Assembly (NCBI GenBank): GCA_938003515.1
Contig: CALKYL010000391.1
Location: forward strand, 1-5,819
Direction of reading: 5' to 3'
From: an uncultured bacterium
GTDB lineage: Bacteria > Planctomycetota > UBA1135 > UBA2386
DNA length: 5,819 nucleotides
This document shows positions 1 to 5,346 of this stretch, piece by piece; position 1 is the first letter of the stretch; each line of letters starts with the position of its first letter. Below the pieces are notes generated by a model. The model was not told where the DNA came from. It was given only the letters and a program-made list of their open reading frames with translations, and searched no databases. The translations under genes and the position numbers were made by a program.

Positions 1-2031
1 GAACGCACCTACGCGGTGCGGTTGCAGGGGCGCGTCGTCGGGCACATGACCGAGTCGGAGGAGGCCACGACCCACGACGGCCGCCCCGTCGTGCGCTTCC
101 GGACGCGCACGGTCGTCAAGGTCGAGCTGCTCGGCGCCTCGATCGACCAGGACTTCGAGCAGACGTGGCTGCTCGAGCCGGGCACGCGCAGGCCGCTGCG
201 CCTCGACGCGCGGACCGACACGGGATCGTCGCCGACGACGCTGTCGGGCCGGACGACCGAGGCAGGGTTCCAGCTCGACAACGGCACGCCGCCGCTCGAC
301 CTCGACCAGGTGGTCGCCGCGCCCGACCTGCGCTGGCTGCGCACGCGCGGGCCGGCCGTCGGCGCCGTGCTCGAGACCGACTACCTGGTGCCCGAGCTCG
401 GCAGCGTGCAGCCGCTGCGCGTGACGCGCGCCGACCCGCCGGAGCGTGAGATCGAAGTGCTCGGCGTGCCGACGATCGTGCTCGTCTACGAGCTCGACAT
501 GCCTTCGGTCGGCACCAGGGCCGTCGCGTTCGTGCGCGCCGCCGACTACGAGGTCGTGCGCTACGAGCTCCCGCCGCAGCAGATGGTGATGGAGCTCGTG
601 CCGGCGTCGGTCGTCGAGCGCATCGAGCGCGTCGACGTCACCGACTCGATCCTCGTGCGCACCGACTTCGAGGTCGAGGATCCGGCGGTGCTCACCTCGC
701 TGACGGTGCGCGCCGACATCCAGGCGACCGACGTCGTAACCGCCGAGTCGCTGTCGGCCCCCGGGCAGCGCTTCGAGGGCACGGTCGACGACGGCCGGAT
801 CCGCGGGGTGTTCACGATCCGGCCGCAGCGGGTCGACGTCGACGCGGGCCTGCCGTTCCCGGCGCCCGACGGCGCGTTCCGCGCCGACGCGCTGCAGCCG
901 TACCTCGAGCCCGAGGAGAACATCGAGAGCGACGACCCCGGCATCGCGGCGAAGGCGAAGGAGCTCGCCGACGGCGCTACGACGTGCCTCGAGGTCGTCG
1001 AGCGCCTCGGCCGCTGGGCGTACGAGGAGATCCCGTACGAGATCCCCGGCGGCGGCAGCGCCAGGCGCACGTTCGAGACGCGGCGCGGCGAGTGCGGAGG
1101 CCACTCGCGCGTGCTCGCCGCGATGTTGCGTTCGCTCGGCATCCCGGCCCGCACGCCGATGGGTGGCATGTACGTGCCGCTCTACGGGGGCGCGTTCGCG
1201 CAGCACATGTGGACCGAGGTCTGGCTCGGCGACGAGGTCGGCTGGCTGCCGGTCGACTGCACGGCGGGCCAGTTCACGTTCGTCGACGCCGGCCACATCC
1301 GGCTCAGCGAGACGATCACGTCCTTCCGGCCGCACGAGGTCGTCGTGCTCGACCACGAGCCGAAGACCGCCACCGCGCGGGCGCCGGCCAGCGAGCGGCG
1401 CAGCGGTCCGTTTCCGTACGAGGTCGGCGAGACGCTGACGTACGCGTGGACGGTCGGCGGCAAGGCGCTCGGCACCGAGCGATTCACGTATCTCGGCGTG
1501 CTCGACGGCGCGCACGTGTTCGAGGGCACGGTCGACTTCGGCGGCCGCTTCGTCGAAGCGACGCGCACGACGGTCGGCGACGACGGCAGACTCGTCGCCT
1601 TCCACGCCGAGCGCGAGGCCGGCGGCGTGCGTGAGACGATCGACGTCGCGGTCGCCGACGGCGCGGCGCGATTCTCACGCGCGTCGGACGAGGGCGACCG
1701 TGAACACAGAGAGCGAATCGACCCCTCGGTGTTCCCGCTGCACAACAACAACACGCTGCACTTCGCGCTCGCCGTCGACCGCATCGGCGCGCTGGTCGAG
1801 GGAGCGAAACACCGGGTGCGGCTCCTGCACACCGAACAGCGCACGGCGTTCCCGATGGTCCTCGAGGTCGGCGGGCTCGAGCGCGTGCGCATCGGTGACG
1901 AGGAGGTCGACGGCCGCGTCGTCGACGCCGACCTCGTCGGGCTCGCGATCCGGCTGCTCGTCGACGATCGCGGCCGCGTGCTGCGCTTCGAACAGCGTCA
2001 GCAGGACGTCCGGATCGAGCTGCAGCGCTGA
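1..2031 (+). CDS. Transglutaminase-like protein, 5'-truncated by the window edge
   Basis: The core carries a transglutaminase/protease-like Cys-His-Asp triad: Cys in RRGECGGHSR (codon 1093-1095), His in AQHMWTEVWL (1204-1206) and Asp in WLPVDCT (1255-1257). The order and spacing are those of the bacterial transglutaminase-like superfamily, whose members cleave or cross-link peptide or amide bonds; the substrate here is unknown. A helical lead-in with LEPEENIESDD (about 907-940) precedes the core, as is common in secreted members. The frame is open from base 1. A GTG at 16 could start it, but the preceding residues (ERTYA) match a second copy of the flanking domain near 1441 (LTYAWTVGGKALG), so the real start and any signal peptide lie left of the window. 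The flanking regions (1 to about 600 and about 1420-2028) look like two copies of one beta-rich domain. It stops at TGA 2029-2031, convergent with the next gene. Confidence is high for the fold, low for the biological role. Confidence 0.9.
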   Translation, partial: ERTYAVRLQGRVVGHMTESEEATTHDGRPVVRFRTRTVVKVELLGASIDQDFEQTWLLEPGTRRPLRLDARTDTGSSPTTLSGRTTEAGFQLDNGTPPLDLDQVVAAPDLRWLRTRGPAVGAVLETDYLVPELGSVQPLRVTRADPPEREIEVLGVPTIVLVYELDMPSVGTRAVAFVRAADYEVVRYELPPQQMVMELVPASVVERIERVDVTDSILVRTDFEVEDPAVLTSLTVRADIQATDVVTAESLSAPGQRFEGTVDDGRIRGVFTIRPQRVDVDAGLPFPAPDGAFRADALQPYLEPEENIESDDPGIAAKAKELADGATTCLEVVERLGRWAYEEIPYEIPGGGSARRTFETRRGECGGHSRVLAAMLRSLGIPARTPMGGMYVPLYGGAFAQHMWTEVWLGDEVGWLPVDCTAGQFTFVDAGHIRLSETITSFRPHEVVVLDHEPKTATARAPASERRSGPFPYEVGETLTYAWTVGGKALGTERFTYLGVLDGAHVFEGTVDFGGRFVEATRTTVGDDGRLVAFHAEREAGGVRETIDVAVADGAARFSRASDEGDREHRERIDPSVFPLHNNNTLHFALAVDRIGALVEGAKHRVRLLHTEQRTAFPMVLEVGGLERVRIGDEEVDGRVVDADLVGLAIRLLVDDRGRVLRFEQRQQDVRIELQR

Positions 2032-2033
2032 GA

Positions 2034-2045
2034 CGGACCGGTCCG
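2034..2045. terminator. 12-bp perfect palindrome just after the transglutaminase stop
   Basis: CGGACCGGTCCG reads the same on both strands and begins 3 bp after the TGA. It may form part of the termination region or be a protein site. With no loop it is a poor hairpin by itself, so the assignment is weak. Confidence 0.3.
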
Positions 2046-2066
2046 GGCCGGCCCCGCAGCCCGATC

Positions 2067-2088
2067 GCGACGCGCGATTCCGCGTCGC
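2067..2088 (+). terminator. Hairpin in the convergent gap, possible terminator for the transglutaminase gene
   Basis: GCGACGCG (2067-2074) pairs perfectly with CGCGTCGC (2081-2088) across a 6-nt loop, 36 bp after the stop. No U-tract follows on either strand, so it is not a classical intrinsic terminator. Its place between converging genes makes a termination or transcript-end stabilising role plausible. Confidence 0.45.
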
Positions 2089-2113
2089 ATGCCCGACCGC
2101 GGGACGGGTCTCA

Positions 2114-2139
2114 GCCGGGACCCGCCACGCTGTCCCGGC
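2114..2139 (-). terminator. Hairpin just downstream of the flavin reductase gene, possible terminator
   Basis: GCCGGGAC (2114-2121) pairs perfectly with GTCCCGGC (2132-2139) across a 10-nt loop, 5 bp beyond the stop of the minus-strand gene. An alternative 6-bp stem (CGGGTC 2105-2110 with GACCCG 2119-2124) competes for the same bases. There is no U-tract. It is judged mainly on position and stem quality. Confidence 0.45.
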
Positions 2140-2144
2140 CGCCG

Positions 2145-2621
2145 TCAGTACTTGAGCCCGTCGCGGCGCACGTGGGTCGTCGGCTCGCCGTCGCGCAGCT
2201 GCCGGCCGTCCTCGACCACGCCGAAGACGACCACGTGGTCGTCGGTCTCGTGCTCGCCGGCGTGCCGGCAGTCCAGCCACGCGAGCGCGTCGTCGAGCAC
2301 GACGGCGCCGCGCCCGGTCGTCGACGAAGCGACCTCGTCGAAGGGAGAGCCGCCCTCGGGGCGGCCCTTCAGGAACGCGCCCATCACCGAAGAGCTCGGC
2401 TTGTCGAGGACCGAGACGCCGCAGCGGCCCGCCGCCCGGATCGCGTCGAGGTGCGGGCGTCCCTTCGCGATGGCGACGGCGACGGTCGGCGGCTCGAAGC
2501 CCATCTGCATGACGAACGACCCGAGGAAGCCGATCGGGCCGGAGTCGGTGGTCGCGGTGACGAGGAACAGGCCGCTCGGGACGCGGCCGAGCGCGCGAGC
2601 CAGGTTCGAGATGTCGGGCAT
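2145..2621 (-). CDS. Flavin reductase-like (FMN-binding split-barrel) protein
   Basis: This 158-residue protein matches the flavin reductase-like family, which binds FMN or FAD and usually transfers electrons from NAD(P)H to flavin or serves a partner oxygenase. Visible family features are the N-terminal ALGRVPSGLFLVT (residues 10-22), the flavin-contacting stretch GSFVMQMGFEPPTVAVAI (34-51), GRCGVSVLDKP (65-75), DALAWLDCRHAGEHETDDHVV (about 111-131), including the family's conserved G/E-D-H segment, and the C-terminal THVRRDGLKY. The length is normal for a single-domain member. The frame is open upstream to 2711, but the ATG at 2621 starts exactly where family similarity begins, and the extension is Arg/Thr-rich and unlike the family. 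No Shine-Dalgarno sequence precedes it. No oxygenase partner lies beside it, so substrate and partner cannot be named. It converges with the transglutaminase gene. Confidence 0.88.
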   Translation of the reverse strand: MPDISNLARALGRVPSGLFLVTATTDSGPIGFLGSFVMQMGFEPPTVAVAIAKGRPHLDAIRAAGRCGVSVLDKPSSSVMGAFLKGRPEGGSPFDEVASSTTGRGAVVLDDALAWLDCRHAGEHETDDHVVVFGVVEDGRQLRDGEPTTHVRRDGLKY

Positions 2622-2801
2622 GAGGGGGCCGCACCCAGTTTGCAGCGGGTGGTCTGTGCGCGGCAAGGTCCGGGTCCGGCTTCGCGCGGCCGCGGCATCG
2701 GCGGCGGGCATCGGTCGTGCGGATAGGGATCGACGCAGGACCCGCCCCGCCCGGCGCCGGGCGTCGGTTACCGTGCGCGCGCGACCGGACTAGCTCCCGC
2801 C
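2622..2801. promoter_or_regulatory. Divergent intergenic region between the flavin reductase gene and the small ORF
   Basis: These 180 bp separate two divergently oriented starts, so promoters for both probably lie here. I see no convincing -35/-10 pair: TTGCCG on the minus strand (2661-2666) lacks a good -10 at the right spacing. Notable contents are a 16-bp perfect palindrome (2748-2763) and a tandem 6-bp repeat GGTCCG (2667-2678). Confidence 0.4.
2748..2763. promoter_or_regulatory. 16-bp perfect palindrome upstream of the small ORF, possible operator
   Basis: CGCCCGGCGCCGGGCG is identical to its reverse complement over all 16 bases and lies 38 bp before the ATG at 2802, where a core promoter or operator would be expected. 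It is pure G/C in a GC-rich genome, which raises the chance of coincidence, so a regulator site is only a suggestion. Confidence 0.3.
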
Positions 2802-2978
2802 ATGAAGGCGTCGTTCCTGCTGTCGCTGGTTGCTTCGGCCACGGGTCCGCTGCTCGGACAGACGGTGACCGCGACGGTGTCCGCCGCGACCGCGCTGACG
2901 ACGCGCGCGACGACCAACGGCGTCAACGACTTCCAGAGCCTGCCGACCACGGCCGCCTACCGGGCGACGGCGTTCTGA
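2802..2978 (+). CDS. Small ORF with signal-peptide-like N-terminus, function unknown
   Basis: This 58-codon ORF begins MKASFLLSLVASATGPLLGQ: one Lys, then a hydrophobic stretch of about 15 residues and a small-residue segment, as in a Sec signal peptide with possible cleavage near residue 19-20. The remainder is Thr/Ala-rich (about 14 Thr overall) with a short NGVNDFQSLP segment. Third codon positions are G or C in 54 of 58 codons, which fits real coding use here. No Shine-Dalgarno sequence is visible; an AT-containing GGACTAGCTC lies just upstream. It may be a genuine small exported peptide or the 5' remnant of a larger secreted protein cut down by deletion. It converges with the next gene with 39 bp between stops. 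I recognise no family. Confidence 0.5.
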   Translation: MKASFLLSLVASATGPLLGQTVTATVSAATALTTRATTNGVNDFQSLPTTAAYRATAF

Positions 2979-3017
2979 CGCGCCGGCGAGCGGAGGTGTG
3001 ACGGCCGGTCCGCGCAA

Positions 3018-3452
3018 CTACTCGGTGTCGCCCTTGCCGAGCAGCGCGTACTTGACCCAGCCGCGACCCTCGTCGGTCAGCCGCCAGCGCCGGTCGTTGA
3101 CGTCGAACAGCTCCTTGTCGCGCTTCTGGTTGAGCACGTCGGTGATGTTCTTCGGCAGCTCCTCGCCGGCTTCGGCGAGCGCGTCCACGATGTCGCTGCT
3201 GCGCCATTCGCGGCGGCCGTGCCAGTGCTCGAGCCAGTAGGCGATCACGCCCGCCTTCTCCCCGTGCGTCTTCGCCGACGAGCGGTCGAGCAGCTCCTTC
3301 GCGGTCGGGGTGTCGCGCGCCTCGTGCTCGCGCATCAGCTCGGGCAGCTGGCGGCGCAGCGAACGGAGCACGCCGTCGAGCTGCTCGGTGTCGATCTCGC
3401 CGCGACAGGTCAGCTCGACCGAACCGATCCGGATCTCGATCTCACGGGTCAT
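3018..3452 (-). CDS. Hypothetical protein with predicted winged-helix-like C-terminal domain
   Basis: This 144-residue protein has two parts. Residues 1-55 are a short beta-like start (EIEIRIGSVELTCRG) and a charged helix (TEQLDGVLRSLRRQLPELMR). Residues 60-137 read like a winged-helix domain: helix THGEKAGVIAYWLEHW, helix WRSSDIVDALAEAG, turn ELPKNITDVLNQ, a helix, then the wing-like RRWRLTDEGRGWVKYALL, where RLTDEG resembles the LTxxG found at the end of many such domains. This suggests a DNA-binding or protein-interaction adaptor, but I recognise no named family and make no functional claim. The ATG at 3452 is the natural start; no Shine-Dalgarno sequence precedes it. It lies 67 bp downstream of the next minus-strand gene and may share its transcript or use the AT-rich patch in the gap. 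Confidence 0.75.
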   Translation of the reverse strand: MTREIEIRIGSVELTCRGEIDTEQLDGVLRSLRRQLPELMREHEARDTPTAKELLDRSSAKTHGEKAGVIAYWLEHWHGRREWRSSDIVDALAEAGEELPKNITDVLNQKRDKELFDVNDRRWRLTDEGRGWVKYALLGKGDTE

Positions 3453-3519
3453 CGCACTGGCGCTGATCGGCCGACCGGGCCTTGGACATGAGGAGATCGG
3501 CTAGTTTTCTTCGTGCCCG
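3453..3519 (-). promoter_or_regulatory. AT-rich upstream region of the winged-helix-like gene with CTAGCCG motif
   Basis: This 67-bp gap holds an AT-rich patch (3501-3510, CTAGTTTTCT) in a GC-rich surround. On the minus strand CTAGCCG (3498-3504) lies 45 bp before the ATG and recurs upstream of the neighbouring small gene. A near-palindrome GATCGGCCGACC (3465-3476) sits closer to the start. Together these suggest a separate promoter or regulator site, without proof. Confidence 0.3.
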
Positions 3520-3789
3520 CTAGCTGCCGGGGCGGCCGGGGGCCGGTCGGTCGCTCGCCAGCGCGACCGAGATCCGGGCGCTGAGCAGCTGCAGGGCCTC
3601 GACGGCGACGCGCAGCCTCCTGTGCACTTCGGGCGCCTCGTGCTCGGCTCGGCGCATCAGGGCGCCGAGCTGCCAGGCGGCCTGCCTCGCCTGCGCCGCT
3701 AGCGACATGCGCTTGTGGCGGGCGAGCAGGTCGGCGTCGGGCGCGGTCGGCCGGGCGACGGGTTCGGGGCAGCGGTCTCGATCCTCCAT
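3520..3789 (-). CDS. Small charged helical hypothetical protein
   Basis: This 89-residue protein starts MEDRDRCPEPVARPTAPDAD, a likely disordered leader, followed by a nearly unbroken predicted amphipathic helical region from about residue 20 to 78 (LLARHKRMSLAAQARQAAWQ, then LRVAVEALQLLSARISVAL) and a Pro/Gly tail. The two heptad-like Leu/Ala-rich segments could form a helical hairpin or coiled coil. There is no signal peptide or membrane segment and I recognise no family. The frame is open upstream to 3939, but that extension is Arg/Pro-rich and crosses the AT-rich repeat, so the ATG at 3789 is preferred. A weak GA-rich stretch (GGAGAACGAGAG) lies about 7-18 bp upstream, the nearest thing to a Shine-Dalgarno sequence in the window. 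It precedes the winged-helix-like gene on the same strand. Confidence 0.6.
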   Translation of the reverse strand: MEDRDRCPEPVARPTAPDADLLARHKRMSLAAQARQAAWQLGALMRRAEHEAPEVHRRLRVAVEALQLLSARISVALASDRPAPGRPGS

Positions 3790-3856
3790 GCGCGTCTCTC
3801 GTTCTCCGGGTCGTGGTTGCAACCCGGTGTTCGGCGCGAGGGGCGTCGCCGCTGAA

Positions 3857-3873
3857 TAGAAACGGCTAGAAAC
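3857..3873 (-). promoter_or_regulatory. Direct repeat with 10-bp period upstream of the small helical gene
   Basis: TAGAAAC occurs at 3857-3863 and again at 3867-3873, exactly 10 bp apart, which is about one helical turn. On the minus strand it reads GTTTCTAGCCGTTTCTA and lies 68-84 bp before the ATG at 3789. This is an AT-rich patch in a GC-rich gap, so it is a candidate promoter or activator site. No clear -35/-10 pair is visible. Confidence 0.35.
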
Positions 3874-3874
3874 C

Positions 3875-3889
3875 ACGAGCGGGGCTCGT
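3875..3889 (-). terminator. Candidate terminator of the aminotransferase gene
   Basis: On the minus strand ACGAGC pairs with GCTCGT across a 3-nt CCC loop, followed by GGTTTCT, a weak U-rich tail. It lies 60-74 bp after the aminotransferase stop. The stem is short (6 bp) and the tail imperfect, so this is a plausible rather than strong intrinsic terminator. Confidence 0.4.
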
Positions 3890-3948
3890 CGGGGCCGTGT
3901 CCGCGCGGCTGCGACCGGCGCGCGGGAGGTGCGGCGCACGCGACCCGC

Positions 3949-5202
3949 TCAGCGGGCGCGCCCGGCGGCCGCGTCGGCGCGGTACTCGGCCAGCACCTCG
4001 GACAGGGTCGCGACGTCCGACTCGAACGTCTCCGGCAGGAGCGGGCCGAACGAGAAGCGGAACCAGGACGCGTAGGGCGACACGTAGCCCGGCTCCTTGT
4101 CGTGCGGCCGCGCCATGTCGCAGTCCTTGCCCTCGAGGATCGCGGCACCGCGGCGGAACAGGCGGCGGTTGAGTTCGCCGGCGTCCAGTCCGTCGGGCAG
4201 CTTCAGCCAGTGGTAGAAGCCGCCGTTGCCGGTGTGGACGCCGAGCCCCATCTTCGCGAACGCCTCGCCGTAGCGCGCGCGCTGCATGCCGTAGTGCCGC
4301 TCGACGGCTTCGCGCGCCTTCGCGACGCGCTCCGGCTCGAGCAGCTTCACGGCGTAGAGCTGCGACGGGTGGCTGACGCCGCCCATGCCGAAGCTCGAGA
4401 AGTTGGCGAGCGTTTCGACGTTCTTGCGGCTGGCGATGATCCAGCCGATGCGGATGCCGGGGCACTGCAGCCCCTTGGTGCATGCGCCGGCCAGGAACAC
4501 GTTGCTGTCGTCGAGGTTCCGGACGTATCGGATGCCGCTCACGCCCTTCGACGGGTGGAACATCTCGTACGCCTCGTCGAGCAGGATGCCGTTCTTGGGC
4601 TGCTCGGCCATCGCGATCAGTTCCTCCAGCTCGGCGCCCGCGCGCGTGTGGCCCGTCGGGTTGCCCGGATTGGAGATGATCGGCAGCAGGTGCGTCTTCG
4701 CGTTGAGGCCTTCGCGGTCGAAGTAGGCCGAGTTGGGCGGGTGGAAGCCGTTCTCCTCGGTGAACGGCACGACCCGCCAGTTCGCGCCGGTCTGCGTCAG
4801 GATGTCGAGGTAGGCCGGCCACTCGGCGTTGCCGATGCGGACCTCGACGTGCCGCTTCAGGAACGCGAGCACCGCGTAGATGCCCGGTCGGCCGCCCGCG
4901 AAGACCATCACGTTCTCGGGCGCGATGCGCGAGCCGTAGAAGCCGTTGTAGTGCCGTGCGATCGCCTCGCGCAGCAGCGGATGGCCCCAGGCCTTCGGAT
5001 AGAAGCGGTCCTCGAAGGTCACGTCGACGCTCGCCGGCAGCTCGGGCCCGCCGTCGAGCGGGGTCGTCAGCGGGAAGCCCTGCGACCAGGGGTGCGTGCC
5101 CTCGCTCCCCATGAACCGGCCGAAGCTGTCGCGGAAGGCGTAGAGGGTCTCGTAGATGCCCATGGGTGGGCAGTCGTCCGACAGGAAGGAGGGGCGCTGC
5201 AT
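3949..5202 (-). CDS. PLP-dependent aminotransferase, class I/II (fold type I)
   Basis: This 417-residue protein has the length and motifs of fold-type I aminotransferases, which move an amino group between an amino acid and a 2-oxo acid using pyridoxal phosphate. Key sites are SNPGNPTGH (177-185, cofactor-contacting Asn181), LLDEAYEMFH (Asp209 and Tyr212, pyridine N and O3'), TKGLQCPGIRIGW with Schiff-base Lys243 and phosphate-binding Arg251, and FRFSFGPLLP with Arg382, expected to bind the substrate carboxylate. The phosphate-loop region is FAGGRPGIYAV (101-111), and NAEWPAY (125-131) supplies the likely ring-stacking aromatic. The substrate cannot be assigned. The ATG at 5202 gives a start MQRPSFLSDDCPPMGIYETL; an inner ATG at 5163 is possible, and the open frame to 5340 is low-complexity Arg/Ala. 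No Shine-Dalgarno sequence is visible at either start. It lies 144 bp downstream of the WD40 gene on the same strand. Confidence 0.92.
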   Translation of the reverse strand: MQRPSFLSDDCPPMGIYETLYAFRDSFGRFMGSEGTHPWSQGFPLTTPLDGGPELPASVDVTFEDRFYPKAWGHPLLREAIARHYNGFYGSRIAPENVMVFAGGRPGIYAVLAFLKRHVEVRIGNAEWPAYLDILTQTGANWRVVPFTEENGFHPPNSAYFDREGLNAKTHLLPIISNPGNPTGHTRAGAELEELIAMAEQPKNGILLDEAYEMFHPSKGVSGIRYVRNLDDSNVFLAGACTKGLQCPGIRIGWIIASRKNVETLANFSSFGMGGVSHPSQLYAVKLLEPERVAKAREAVERHYGMQRARYGEAFAKMGLGVHTGNGGFYHWLKLPDGLDAGELNRRLFRRGAAILEGKDCDMARPHDKEPGYVSPYASWFRFSFGPLLPETFESDVATLSEVLAEYRADAAAGRAR

Positions 5203-5346
5203 CGATCGACGGCTCGGTGGGGCGGCTGCCCGTGCAGCGCCGGCGCCGAGACTACCCACCGGGCCGGCTCGCGCGCGGCGGATTCCGGCCGCGCCCGGCT
5301 GCGAGCCCTCTCGATCCGACGCGCGCCGCTCGGCGGCCACCCGGTC
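5203..5346 (-). other. Intergenic region between the WD40 gene and the aminotransferase gene
   Basis: These 144 bp should hold the end of the WD40 transcript and any promoter for the aminotransferase. I see a 10-bp palindrome GCGCCGGCGC (5237-5246), unremarkable at this GC content, and no clear promoter or U-tailed terminator. The aminotransferase frame stays open across it, but the translated residues look non-coding. Confidence 0.35.

Noticed and set aside
561..1892. Two long minus-strand frames (561-1169 and 1182-1892) under the transglutaminase gene
   Set aside because: Ser/Arg/Thr-rich translations with no motifs; they mirror the codon structure of the sense gene.
1675..2634. 319-codon open frame on the minus strand overlapping the transglutaminase and flavin reductase genes
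   Set aside because: Arg/Pro/Ala-rich with no domain motifs; it spans the ends of two well-supported genes and the terminator hairpins, as GC-rich out-of-frame reading produces.
2089..2793. 234-codon plus-strand frame across the flavin reductase gene
   Set aside because: It is antisense to a gene with clear family motifs, and its Ser/Arg/Pro-rich product has no recognisable domain.
3443..3490. Short minus-strand ATG frame at 3490 (MSKARSADQRQCDDP)
   Set aside because: It has only 15 codons and is out of frame with the gene at 3452; nothing supports it as a leader peptide.
3944..3956. CCCGC-TCA-GCGGG hairpin over the aminotransferase stop codon
   Set aside because: It has a 5-bp stem with a 3-nt loop, overlaps coding sequence and has no U-tail; the hairpin at 3875-3889 is the better terminator candidate.
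3866..4822. 318-codon open frame on the minus strand inside the aminotransferase
   Set aside because: It is a shifted frame of a gene with intact catalytic motifs, and its translation is Arg/Pro-rich low complexity.
5237..5246. GCGCCGGCGC palindrome before the aminotransferase
   Set aside because: A 10-bp G/C palindrome is expected by chance at this composition.
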